The position numbers and the translations under genes are program-made. DNA of 64,000 nucleotides from Arthrobacter liuii (GTDB taxonomy: Bacteria > Actinomycetota > Actinomycetes > Actinomycetales > Micrococcaceae). Shown one piece after another: positions 45,630 to 53,767 of this stretch. How positions within the stretch are numbered: the first letter of the stretch is position 1; each line of letters starts with the position of its first letter. The notes below the pieces were generated by a model that saw nothing but the letters and a program-made list of their open reading frames with translations, made no database searches and was not told the origin of the DNA. Location of the stretch: NCBI RefSeq assembly GCF_014639275.1, contig NZ_BMFW01000013.1:1-64000 (forward strand), in the 5' to 3' direction.

Positions 45630-47726
45630 CTACACCACGGTGATGGTGATGATGGAACCCTCCGGGACTTCCCGGTTCACCGGCGACTGGTCCCGCACCG
45701 TGCCGAAGAAACCGCCCAGGATGTTGTTCACCCGGACTTGGAAGCCCAGGGCCTCCAGGGCCTTGCGCGCCTCCGACGCCTGCTTGCCGATGTAGCTGGG
45801 GACGTCCACCATTCTGGGGCCCTTGGAAATGGTCAAGGTGACCGTGCCGCCCCGGGTCAGCGTCCCGTTGGCGGGGGACTGGGTGACGACGGCGCCCTCC
45901 GGAACGTTCCGGTCGAACACCTCGTCCGGGGCCACTTCGGCCGTCAGGCCTGCCTTCTCCACCGCGGCCACGGCGTCGTTTTCGGCCTTCCCGACAACTG
46001 ATGGAACGGGAATGGGCTGCGGCCCCTTGGAAACCACAATCGCCACCGGCGTGCCGTGGCGGGCAGGGGTGCCCGCAGCAGGATCCTGCGACAGGACGGT
46101 TCCGGCTGCTGCTTCTTCATCGAACTGTTCGGTTGCCGTGCCCAACGCCATCTCAGCCGCGTTGAGGGCGCCCTTGGCTTCTGCCAGCGTCCCGCCGGTG
46201 AGTATCGGCAGGGGGAAAAGCTGCGGGCCCTTTGAAACCAGCAGGGACACGGGCTGGAACTTCCGGATTTCCGTCCCCGCGGCGGGCTCGCTGCCCACCA
46301 CCAGCCCCGTGGGCACCTCGTCGTCGAAGACATCGCTCGTGGTTGACCGGAACCCCACCCCGCTCAGCAACTGCTGGGCCTGGACCACTGTTTTGTTGGC
46401 CACTGCAGGGACCGCGGCAGCAGCCCCCGGTCCCATTCCGAAGAACCATCCCGCGCCCGTGGCCAGCAGTGCCGCGATGATGAGGACCAGGACCCAGAGG
46501 AACCCGCGGCGTCGCGGATTGCCCTCCCGAAGCGTACGCACCGGGGTGGCGGCGGCCAGTGCCCGGTGTTTCTCGCTTTCCCTGTCCGCACGGCGTTGGG
46601 CCCGCTTGCCCAGCCGCGGCGGCGGGGGGGACCATCCGCTGTCGGCCTCGTCGTCGTCGGGCAGTGTGAGCCCGGGCCGCAAGGGGTAGGGCACGTGGGT
46701 GGTTGCGGCGGGCCCCTGGCCCGCGTGGCCGTGTGCCTGCGGGTGCTCTCCGGGCGGGTAGGCGGGTGCAGCGGGCCGGGATGGAGGCATGAAGGTTGTC
46801 GGATTGCTGGCGCGGGCCAGGACCTCGGTCTGGTGCTGGGATGCGGCGGTCGCTGCTGCGGGTGGCTGGAGGTCCAGTTCTGCGTCGGTGAGGTTAGTCC
46901 GGATGTGGCGCAGTTCCTGGAGCAGCGCATTGCCGTCCACCGGCCGGTTCTCCGGATCATTGGCGGTGCACCACTGCACCAGTTCGTCCACTTCGCCGGC
47001 CAGGTGCGGCACCAGGTCCGACGGCGGCCCAACCCTACCGTTGACGTGCTGGTAGGCCACCTGGACCGGGACTTCGCCCTCGAACGGCTGCCGGCCCGTC
47101 AGCATTTCGTACAGCATGATTCCCACGGAATAGACGTCGCTGCGCGCGTCCGCCGGCTTGCCCAGCACCAGCTCCGGCGAGATGTACGCCACTGTTCCAA
47201 TCAGCGCCCCTGTACTGGTTGAGCTGGTTACGGCGCGGGCCAAGCCAAAGTCACCGATTTTGATCCTGCCATCGTCGGCGATCAGGACGTTTTCGGGTTT
47301 CACGTCACGGTGGATGAAGCCGGCGGCGTGGGCCGCGCCCAGCCCTTCCACCACTGGATCAATCAGTGCCAGTGCCAGCCGGGGCGGCAAGGCGCCCCTG
47401 TCCCTGAGGACGTCCCTGAGCGTGTGGCCTTTGATGTACTCCATGACCAGGTAGGCGGTGTTGCCGTCGTTGCCCTGGTCCAAGACACCCACGACGTGCG
47501 GATGGGAGAGGCGGGCAGCCGCCTTTGCCTCCCGCCCCAGCCGGCCCAGGAAGTTATCATCGGCTGCCAGGTGGGGGTGCAGCACCTTCAGCGCCACCTC
47601 GCGGTCCAGCCTTTCGTCCACGGCCAGGTAGACAGTGGACATCCCGCCGCGGGCAAGCCTGGAAATGACTGCATAGCGGTTGTCCACCAGCGTCCCTACA
47701 ACTGGGTCTGACACGTGTTCCTGCAC
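45630..47726 (-). CDS. Ser/Thr protein kinase with four PASTA domains
   Basis: A 698-residue membrane kinase. The Hanks-type domain covers about residues 15-275: RGGMSTVYLA, invariant Lys47 in VALKVL, catalytic HRDVKPENV and DFGLARAV, APE-like ISPELVLG. A ~150-residue linker leads to a single TM helix (FLWVLVLIIAALLATGAGWF), then four extracellular PASTA units ending in SKGP-type repeats. PASTA modules bind peptidoglycan or lipid II fragments. GTG 47726 follows TAGGAT by six bases, so it may be leaderless. The position equals Rv2176 (PknL), which lacks PASTA domains, so a plain PknL label would mislead. Confidence 0.9.
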   Translation of the reverse strand: MQEHVSDPVVGTLVDNRYAVISRLARGGMSTVYLAVDERLDREVALKVLHPHLAADDNFLGRLGREAKAAARLSHPHVVGVLDQGNDGNTAYLVMEYIKGHTLRDVLRDRGALPPRLALALIDPVVEGLGAAHAAGFIHRDVKPENVLIADDGRIKIGDFGLARAVTSSTSTGALIGTVAYISPELVLGKPADARSDVYSVGIMLYEMLTGRQPFEGEVPVQVAYQHVNGRVGPPSDLVPHLAGEVDELVQWCTANDPENRPVDGNALLQELRHIRTNLTDAELDLQPPAAATAASQHQTEVLARASNPTTFMPPSRPAAPAYPPGEHPQAHGHAGQGPAATTHVPYPLRPGLTLPDDDEADSGWSPPPPRLGKRAQRRADRESEKHRALAAATPVRTLREGNPRRRGFLWVLVLIIAALLATGAGWFFGMGPGAAAAVPAVANKTVVQAQQLLSGVGFRSTTSDVFDDEVPTGLVVGSEPAAGTEIRKFQPVSLLVSKGPQLFPLPILTGGTLAEAKGALNAAEMALGTATEQFDEEAAAGTVLSQDPAAGTPARHGTPVAIVVSKGPQPIPVPSVVGKAENDAVAAVEKAGLTAEVAPDEVFDRNVPEGAVVTQSPANGTLTRGGTVTLTISKGPRMVDVPSYIGKQASEARKALEALGFQVRVNNILGGFFGTVRDQSPVNREVPEGSIITITVV

Positions 47727-47769
47727 CTTACGATCCTAATCCCGCAGCAAAACGGGACCGACACGAAAA

Positions 47770-47799
47770 CGGGTCCGAACCGATAACGGTTCGGACCCG
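47770..47799 (-). terminator. Rho-independent terminator of the LysM transglycosylase gene
   Basis: A perfect 13-bp stem with an ATAA loop (47770-47782/47787-47799). Read leftward it ends in TTTTCG, matching termination of the leftward gene that stops at 47828. Confidence 0.82.
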
Positions 47800-47827
47800 C
47801 ACCCACGCACCGGGCGGTGGCAGCAGC

Positions 47828-49216
47828 TCAGCTGAAGTTCTTCTGGTGCGCCTTGATGGCTGCCAGGTATGCCTTGGTGTCGTCGTACATGCCGTACTTG
47901 CTCACCGAGTACTGGCCCTGGTAATAGCCGGCAATAGCGGTGTCCTGGTCCTTGCTGGTGGCCAGCAGTTGCCGGATGATGGCCACGCCGGCTGTGGCGT
48001 TGTCGTAAGGGTCCAGCAGGTTCAGCTTCCGTCCAACAAGGTCCGATGCCCACTGGCCGGAGCTGGGAACCACCTGCATGGTGCCGATCGCATTGGCCGG
48101 CGATACGGCCCGCTGGTTGAAGCCTGATTCCTGGAAGGCGAAAGCAAGGGCCAGGGAGGGATTGACGCCCATACGGCGTGCCGTGTCGGCGACGATGTTC
48201 TTCATTTCGTCCCGTGAGGGAACGGGGGAAGCATTCAGCAGGGCCTTGTTCTCGTTGGCGGAGCTGACAACAGCGGCCGGGTAGCTGAACCCAAGGAAGG
48301 AACTGGGCACCAGGGGAGCGGCAGCTGGCTGCGGTGCTGCGCCAGCGGGCTGCACAGCCGGCTGGCCGGAGCCGCCCGGAATCACCAGCTTGCTGCCGGG
48401 GTAGATCACCGTGGTCATGCCCAGCTTGTTGGCTGAGAGCAGGTCGGAGAGCTTCACCCCGTTCCGGGAGGCAATGGCCGAGAGCGTGTCGCCCGCCTTG
48501 ATGGTGTAGGAGCCTGTTGCCGGAGCCGAGGTGGCTGCCAGAGCGGGTGCGGGCGCAGGTGCGGCCGGCGCAGGGGCCGCCGGGGCAGGCGTGGAGTCGC
48601 CGGCTCCCACCTTGATCTTCTGGCCCGGATAGATGATGGAGCGCATGGAGAGGTTGTTCCAGGAGAAGACATCGGATAGCGCCACGTTGTGCTTTGCTGC
48701 GATGGCACCCAAGGTGTCACCTGGCTTCACCGTGTACGTTGCCCCACCCGCAGTGGCCGGTGCTGCGGGGGCGGCGGCAGGTGCAGGAGCCGCGGGCGCG
48801 GCGGAGCCGGACAGCTTGAGTTTCTGGCCGGGGTAAATGATGGTGTTGCCCTGCAGGTTGTTCAGCTTGAGGACTTCCCCGGTGTCCAGGCCGAAACGGC
48901 CCGCGATGGCGCTCACGGTATCGCCGCGCACGATCGTGTACTCAGCAGGTGTGGCCGGCTGCGCGGGCTGGAAAGCTGCCGGAATGGTGGTGGAGACAAC
49001 CGCTGCAGGGATCACTGTGCCGGCCGCCTTGGCCGCGGCCTGGGCTTTCATTGCTGCCGCCAGGCTGCTGGGAATATTCCGTGCGGGCTGCTGGGCGGTG
49101 GCGGGCTGGGCGAGGGCCAAGGATGACAATACGACCGCTGGGAGTGCCGCAGTGGTGGCGGCAATCATCGGCAGACTCGGCTTGGGGGGCTGCTTGGGCG
49201 AGCGGGACATCGTCAT
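47828..49216 (-). CDS. LysM-domain lytic transglycosylase, secreted
   Basis: A 462-residue cell-wall enzyme. A signal-like hydrophobic stretch (MIAATTAALPAVVLSSLALA) follows a short basic N-terminus. Three LysM peptidoglycan-binding repeats follow, each with a YTI/YTV...GDT...IYPGQ/SKL pattern, separated by Ala/Pro linkers. An SLT-type catalytic domain ends the protein, with the Glu in FAFQESGFNQRA and the motif NAIGTMQV. It should cut glycan strands between MurNAc and GlcNAc. I chose ATG 49216, with GAGGA upstream; ATG 49210 and an earlier frame opening are alternatives. Confidence 0.87.
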   Translation of the reverse strand: MTMSRSPKQPPKPSLPMIAATTAALPAVVLSSLALAQPATAQQPARNIPSSLAAAMKAQAAAKAAGTVIPAAVVSTTIPAAFQPAQPATPAEYTIVRGDTVSAIAGRFGLDTGEVLKLNNLQGNTIIYPGQKLKLSGSAAPAAPAPAAAPAAPATAGGATYTVKPGDTLGAIAAKHNVALSDVFSWNNLSMRSIIYPGQKIKVGAGDSTPAPAAPAPAAPAPAPALAATSAPATGSYTIKAGDTLSAIASRNGVKLSDLLSANKLGMTTVIYPGSKLVIPGGSGQPAVQPAGAAPQPAAAPLVPSSFLGFSYPAAVVSSANENKALLNASPVPSRDEMKNIVADTARRMGVNPSLALAFAFQESGFNQRAVSPANAIGTMQVVPSSGQWASDLVGRKLNLLDPYDNATAGVAIIRQLLATSKDQDTAIAGYYQGQYSVSKYGMYDDTKAYLAAIKAHQKNFS

Positions 49217-49276
49217 CGGAAAGGATCCTCTTCTCAACTGCGGGTGCGGATGCGGACGGGGATGCCGCTGTCAATC

Positions 49277-49360
49277 TTGATACTACTGTGACTTAAGTTA
49301 TTAGTGTTACAACTGTGATGGAAGTGAATCTCTCACGAATTTGCGATTAGCACAAGAAGT
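49277..49360. promoter_or_regulatory. A/T-rich control region between LysM gene and Rv2175c homologue
   Basis: This stretch is markedly A/T-rich in a GC-rich genome. It contains ACTGTGA twice (49285-49291 and 49312-49318, 27 bp apart) and the palindrome ACTTAAGT near 49291. It probably controls the leftward LysM gene, with a possible TAGTAT -10 on the minus strand near 49280. Confidence 0.4.
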
Positions 49361-49464
49361 TACGGATTCCCTGCAATGCCTTCTTTTGGGAGTGTCCGCA
49401 GGCCAGGGGCGGATTGAATTGACTCGACTAGGCGCCGGGGTGGGCAGCGTGGCAACCTTGATCC

Positions 49465-49818
49465 GTGAGTAATGTAGAAAACCTGGTGGGCGAGTGGTTG
49501 CCCCTGCCCGATGTCGCCCGTTTATTGGATGTTTCAGTCACCAAGGTCCACAGCCTGATCGACGAACGTGCCTTGGCGGCATTGCGGGTTGGGGACCGGA
49601 AAATCCGCTCAGTTCCCGCGGAGTTCATCCAGGACGGACAGGTGGTGGACAGCCTCAAGGGCACCATCGTGGTGCTGGCAGACGCCGGTTACTCTGACGA
49701 GGATCTCATTGTGTGGCTGTTCACGGAGGATGAGTCACTGCGTGGCCGCCCCATTGATGCCTTGCGCGAAGGCCGCAAAACGGAAATCAGGCGCAGGGCG
49801 CAGACACTGGCCTGGTAA
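49465..49818 (+). CDS. DNA-binding protein, Rv2175c family
   Basis: A 117-residue protein with a winged-helix region (WLPLPDVARLLDVSVTKVHS, then LIDERALAALRVGDRKIR). Rv2175c of M. tuberculosis binds DNA and is phosphorylated by PknL, which lowers binding. Here the nearest PASTA kinase lies about 1.7 kb away, separated by the LysM gene. The GTG start has no obvious Shine-Dalgarno. It converges with the polyprenyl synthase gene at a 10-bp gap. Confidence 0.87.
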   Translation: MSNVENLVGEWLPLPDVARLLDVSVTKVHSLIDERALAALRVGDRKIRSVPAEFIQDGQVVDSLKGTIVVLADAGYSDEDLIVWLFTEDESLRGRPIDALREGRKTEIRRRAQTLAW

Positions 49819-49828
49819 TCCGCCCCTG

Positions 49829-50923
49829 TCAGGAGGCTCGGCTGACGGTTGCCTCAGCCAGCCTCCGCAAGGCCGTTTTGGGCAAATCCTCCAATGCAAG
49901 CCCGTCGAGTGCATCGAATGCCGCAGCGCCGAATTCATCGATAAGGACTTCGGTGGCCTGCAACGCTCCGGATTCTTCGATAATCCGCCTGATCTCCCTG
50001 ATGTCGGCGTCGGAAAGATCCGGGCTGCCCAGGCTGGCATCGATGAATGCCGACTCTTCCGGCGAAGCCTGGTCAAGGGCGAGGGCCACCAGGACAGTCC
50101 GTTTTCCTTCGCGCAAATCGTCGCCTGCCGGCTTGCCGGTGGTCAGCGGGTCGCCGAACACGCCAAGGACGTCGTCGCGGAGCTGGAAGGCTTCGCCGAG
50201 CGGAAGGGCGAACGCCGAATAGCCGCGGAGCAACTCATTGGAAGCTCCAGCCAGGGCTCCGCCCAGGGCCAGCGGGTGCTCCGTGGAGTACTTGGCGCTC
50301 TTGAACCGGATGATCGACTGTGCCCTGCCGACCGCACCGGCCCGGTCCCTGACCGGACCCGCTACTTCTTCCAGGATGTCCAGGTACTGCCCGGCCATAA
50401 CCTCTGCCCGCATGAGGTTGAAAATCAGCCTGGCCCGGCTTCCCGACGCGGCCCGCTCGCCGATGTCCGTGAATGCCTCCTCGCTGAAGGACAGGCAAAG
50501 GTCACCCGCAAGGATGGCCGCCGCCTGCCCGAACCGCTCGCTGTCCAGTGCCCAGCCCTGCGAGGTGTGCAGCTGGCTGAAACGCCGGTGCACGCTGGGG
50601 CCGCCGCGCCGGGTGTCTGAACGGTCGATGATGTCGTCGTGGATCAGGGCGGCAGCCTGGAACAGCTCGAGCGCAGCGCCTGCCGTGACCACCTGGCTGG
50701 CCCCGGCCTCGCCGCCTGCACCCCGCCAACCCCAGTAACACATCAGGGCACGGAGGCGCTTGCCACCGGTGACCAAATTGGAGATCGACCCCATGATGGG
50801 TTCGATGTCCGGCGAGATGCCGGACATCACGGACTGCCGCGCAGTCAGGAAACCTGTCAGCTCGCCGGCCACCCCCGCCACGAAGTCGGCTTGTTCATTC
50901 CTCAGTTGCTCCGCGGCCGTCAC
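49829..50923 (-). CDS. Polyprenyl diphosphate synthase (IdsA/GGPP type)
   Basis: A 364-residue trans-prenyltransferase that lengthens allylic diphosphates with IPP. The first Asp-rich motif is LIHDDIIDRSDTRRG and the second is FQLRDDVLGVFGD, with GGKRLRALMCYWGW near the N-terminus binding IPP. Product length (FPP, GGPP or longer) cannot be read from sequence; Rv2173 in the same position is IdsA2. The GTG start overlaps the lipoprotein stop by GTGA. Confidence 0.88.
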   Translation of the reverse strand: MTAAEQLRNEQADFVAGVAGELTGFLTARQSVMSGISPDIEPIMGSISNLVTGGKRLRALMCYWGWRGAGGEAGASQVVTAGAALELFQAAALIHDDIIDRSDTRRGGPSVHRRFSQLHTSQGWALDSERFGQAAAILAGDLCLSFSEEAFTDIGERAASGSRARLIFNLMRAEVMAGQYLDILEEVAGPVRDRAGAVGRAQSIIRFKSAKYSTEHPLALGGALAGASNELLRGYSAFALPLGEAFQLRDDVLGVFGDPLTTGKPAGDDLREGKRTVLVALALDQASPEESAFIDASLGSPDLSDADIREIRRIIEESGALQATEVLIDEFGAAAFDALDGLALEDLPKTALRRLAEATVSRAS

Positions 50924-51444
50924 TTTGCTGACTCAGCTGCCACATTGGCACCGATGGTGAAAGTGGAAACGCCGGCAGCCTCAACCACGGAGAGGTTGAC
51001 CGTCTCGTTGTCTTTGCGGACGAAATCCTTGGAAGCCACTCCGCCCACGTTATCGCCGGGAACGGCCTTGAAACCCTGGCCTTCCAGGGCCTTGGTATAG
51101 AAGTCGATGACGGAGGCGGTGGGGGCGGTGACAGTTCCCACAAGGGCGGCTGTGGCAGGGGCGGAAGCCTTGTCGAAGCTGCTGGAGACGACCGTTGCCC
51201 CGGTCATCAGGGGGAGGAGTTGCTGCGGGAAACCCTCCACCATGGCGCCCACGGTTGCGGAGGTGTTGGGCGACGCCGAGGGGCTGGGGGAAGCCGTGAG
51301 CGTGGACTGTGTGGCGGCAGAGGAAGCCGGCTGGGATGGCTCCGACTGTCCAGAGGGGGTCGGGCTGCATGCGGCGAGGGCCAGTGCCCCGACGGCTGCA
51401 AGCGCGGCCAGGCCAGCTGGCTTGAAGTTTCCAATAGCCGTCAC
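50920..51444 (-). CDS. Lipoprotein of unknown function (LppM-like position)
   Basis: A 174-residue lipoprotein. Residues 12-25 are hydrophobic and a lipobox, ALAAC, puts the lipidated Cys at residue 26. A Ser/Pro/Thr-rich linker follows, then a small domain (MVEGFPQQLLPLMTGATVVS; IDFYTKALEGQGFKAVPG). The function is unknown. I chose GTG 51444, after GGAGGA; a frame opening at 51606 would bury the signal sequence. It overlaps and probably co-translates with the prenyltransferase gene. Confidence 0.8.
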   Translation of the reverse strand: MTAIGNFKPAGLAALAAVGALALAACSPTPSGQSEPSQPASSAATQSTLTASPSPSASPNTSATVGAMVEGFPQQLLPLMTGATVVSSSFDKASAPATAALVGTVTAPTASVIDFYTKALEGQGFKAVPGDNVGGVASKDFVRKDNETVNLSVVEAAGVSTFTIGANVAAESAK

Positions 51445-51534
51445 AGAGACTTTCCTCCTGGTGTTGTTGGCGGAACCAGCCTCCAGTTTAGCCAGCCTCC
51501 TCTGCAGTCCTGACAAACCGATAGGATTGCAGCC

Positions 51535-52782
51535 GTGGGGCCCGCAGGTATGAACCAGACATCCGCCGCGCGCCTTCCAGGCGGCCGGCGCAGGTGCATC
51601 ATGCATGTGGACATGGATGCTTTCTTTGTTTCCGTGGAACTCCGGACGCGCCCTGAACTTCGCGGCAAGCCGGTGATCGTCGGCTTCCCGGGGGAGCGAT
51701 CAGTGGTCCTTTCGGGGTCATACGAGGCCCGCGCCTTCGGCGTCAAGTCTGCGATGCCAATGGCCGTGGCAATGCGCATGTGTCCGCAGGCGGTGGTTAT
51801 CGAACCGCGGCATAAGCTCTACTACGAGGTCTCCGGGCAGTTAATGGCCATCTTTGAATCCATCACGGGACTCGTCGAGCCGCTCAGTGTTGACGAAGCC
51901 TTCCTGGACGTGACCGGAGCACTCCGGCGGCTGGGGCCGCCCAGGGGGATCGGTGAGCTCATCCGGCGCCGGGTGGCGGCAGAACTGGGCATCACCGCCT
52001 CCGTGGGAATCGCGGAAACCAAGTTCGTGGCGAAGATCGCTTCCACCCGGTGCAAACCGGACGGGTTGCTGATCATAGGGCCGGACGAAACCGTCCCTTA
52101 TCTTCACAGCCTCCCTGTGGGCGCTCTCTGGGGTGTGGGGGCCAAGACCGGGGAGGTCCTGGCAAAGATGGGAATCAGGACCGTGGCGGACGTGGCGGCA
52201 ACTCCGGTGTCCTCGTTGAAGAAGGTCCTGGGGGCTACGGGCGAGCATGTCCACCAGCTTGCATGGGGCCTCGATCCCCGCCCCGTTACCCCGGTGCGGC
52301 TGGAAAAGAGCATTGGGGCCGAAGAAACCTTTGCGGAGGATACGGCGGACGACTTACTCCTTCGCCGGGAACTGCTGCGGCTTTCCCACCGGACCGCAGC
52401 CCGCTTGCGGAGCTCCGGAATGGTGGCCCGGACCGTGGCGCTGAAGCTGCGCTTCGCCGACTTTTCCACCATCACCCGCAGCAGGACCGTCCAGACTCCG
52501 GTGGACAGTGCCCAGCTGATCTACGCAGTGGCAATCCAGCTCCTGGAGTCGCTTGGAGCCAGGGCCATGGCCGTTCGACTGGTGGGCGTGAGGGCCGAGC
52601 AGCTTGAGGAAGCGGCCCGGACGTCGCTCCAGCTGAGCATTGACCGCAGGGATGAGAACTGGCGGGCGGCTGAACAGGCCCTGGATGAGGTGGCGCGCAA
52701 ATTCGGCAACAAGTCCGTCCTTCCAGCCCGCCTGATGGAGCCCGAAAGCCGGCCCGGAGACGGCACGCAGAGGCCCGCCTGA
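51535..52782 (+). CDS. dinB: DNA polymerase IV (Y family)
   Basis: Translesion DNA polymerase of 415 residues. Catalytic acidic residues are in CIMHVDMDAFFVSVEL and EPLSVDEAFLDVTG. GSYEARAFGVKSAMP is the finger/palm segment, and the little-finger domain spans roughly residues 245-360. A sliding-clamp-binding tail is not obvious. GTG 51535 lies seven bases after TAGGAT (51522-51527), fitting a leaderless mRNA. An 8-bp inverted repeat with a 17-base loop at 52779-52813 is at best a weak terminator. Confidence 0.92.
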   Translation: MGPAGMNQTSAARLPGGRRRCIMHVDMDAFFVSVELRTRPELRGKPVIVGFPGERSVVLSGSYEARAFGVKSAMPMAVAMRMCPQAVVIEPRHKLYYEVSGQLMAIFESITGLVEPLSVDEAFLDVTGALRRLGPPRGIGELIRRRVAAELGITASVGIAETKFVAKIASTRCKPDGLLIIGPDETVPYLHSLPVGALWGVGAKTGEVLAKMGIRTVADVAATPVSSLKKVLGATGEHVHQLAWGLDPRPVTPVRLEKSIGAEETFAEDTADDLLLRRELLRLSHRTAARLRSSGMVARTVALKLRFADFSTITRSRTVQTPVDSAQLIYAVAIQLLESLGARAMAVRLVGVRAEQLEEAARTSLQLSIDRRDENWRAAEQALDEVARKFGNKSVLPARLMEPESRPGDGTQRPA

Positions 52783-53031
52783 AAGATCCGCCCAAGTCAT
52801 TGCCGTCTTTCAGATCAGCCCTCAACAATCTATCCTTAGAGATACATAGTTTCGAGTGAATGGACTTACTGCCGGACCCTCTTGGACGTGCTTCCGCTCC
52901 CGCGACCGCATGCTGCGTTCCCGTTTTGCCACCGCTGGCGAAACGGGAACTTTCCAGCAATGGCAAGCGTTCTCGGAGTAGAAGTAGTGGCTGGGATCAG
53001 CCCGGACGTTCGCCTACAAAAGGAGGTCGTG

Positions 53032-53397
53032 ATGCCGCTGTCGGAGCACGAACAGAAGCTGCTTGAGCAGCTTGAAAAGCAGCTTCACGAGGACGACCCG
53101 AAGTTTGCGAACTCAATGGGTTCGGACCCGGGACGTTCATGGTCCACAAGGCATGTGGTCATTGGTGTCCTTTGCGCGCTTGCCGGCGTCTTCCTGCTGC
53201 TGGTCGGAGTCACCCTCCAGAACATCTTTGTTGGGGTGCTGGGCTTCGTGGTCATGGGCGGCGGAGTCTACTTTGCCACCATGCGAAGTTCCCGGGGCAG
53301 GGCCGGGTCCAAGGCCGCTGGGGGGAAAGTCGGGCAAGCAACGGAGCTCGTTCATGAGCAGCCTCGAAGAGCGCTGGGACGAGCGCCGCAGGGGTGA
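53032..53397 (+). pseudogene. DUF3040 membrane protein with a likely frameshift near the 3' end
   Basis: A 121-residue protein as read, with the DUF3040 start PLSEHEQKLLEQLEKQLHED and two TM helices (VVIGVLCALAGVFLLLVGVT; FVGVLGFVVMGGGVYFATM), homologous to Rv2169c. The ATG follows AAAAGGAGG. After the G6 run at 53320-53325 the reading frame gives KVGQATELVHEQPRR and stops at 53397. The +1 frame gives KSGKQRSSFMSSLEERWDER and stops at 53404, matching the usual SSF..SLEERW-type tail (Rv2169c has GSFTSRMEDRF). One extra G would explain it. It may be a real mutation, a slippage site, or a sequence error. Confidence 0.8.
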
Positions 53398-53477
53398 ACC
53401 CTAGGCAGTTCGAGGCAGTCCGGTATCCCCCCGGAACCAGGCTCCTCCATTCCGCTCCCCTGACGCCAGGGGCGGCA

Positions 53478-53507
53478 CGAAAAGACCCGCTATTGCGGGT
53501 CTTTTCG
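53478..53507. terminator. Terminator hairpin after the DUF3040 gene
   Basis: A perfect 13-bp stem (53478-53490/53495-53507) with a TATT loop and A/T-rich base pairs at both ends, so it can act in either direction. Confidence 0.82.
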
Positions 53508-53587
53508 CATTTAATCGCAAATTCCGCCGTACGCGGCCAATCCTGGTGCCCTGACGGAATTGGGCCGCCCCGTGGAAGCGAAAAGTC

Positions 53588-53603
53588 CTCCACTTTCCAC
53601 CAC
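53588..53603 (-). repeat. Inverted copy of the first MraZ-box segment
   Basis: On the minus strand these 16 bases read GTGGTGGAAAGTGGAG, identical to 53677-53692 on the plus strand. Two GTGG units stand 10 bp apart, as in the true box. A shared CCAGGGCC lies next to both copies, which suggests an ancient inverted duplication. Confidence 0.65.
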
Positions 53604-53670
53604 GGCCCTGGATCCGCGGCATTTCAAGAGTCTTTTCCCATAATTCGATCCCCGCCAGGGCCGTTTTGCG

Positions 53671-53698
53671 TTGACTGTGGTGGAAAGTGGAGTAATGT
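53671..53698 (+). promoter_or_regulatory. Predicted promoter of mraZ and the dcw cluster
   Basis: TTGACT (53671-53676), 16-bp spacer, TAATGT (53693-53698). The MraZ-box repeats overlap it almost entirely, so MraZ would compete with RNA polymerase. Confidence 0.62.
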
Positions 53699-53703
53699 GG
53701 AGG
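53677..53703 (+). promoter_or_regulatory. MraZ box: three GTGG repeats at 10-bp spacing
   Basis: GTGG occurs at 53677, 53687 and 53697, each followed by a G/A-rich spacer. Direct GTGG-type repeats with 10-bp periodicity upstream of mraZ are the known MraZ operator in several bacteria; here it sits on the promoter, fitting autorepression. Confidence 0.75.
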
Positions 53704-53767
53704 ACATAAGAGGGTGGTTGCAACATAGGGGATGTGCAGTTCCTGACGGCGGACAGGCGGTGGGCCA

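Larger units (their letters stand above)
53398..53767. other. Intergenic region upstream of mraZ
   Basis: About 370 bases without a supported gene. It holds a bidirectional terminator, an inverted copy of part of the MraZ box, and the mraZ promoter with its box. Small frames on both strands have no ribosome-binding site and are probably chance. Confidence 0.6.

Noticed and set aside
52779..52813. CTGAAAGA/TCTTTCAG inverted repeat after dinB as a terminator
   Set aside because: The stem is only 8 bp with a 17-base loop and no T-run, so I do not call it.
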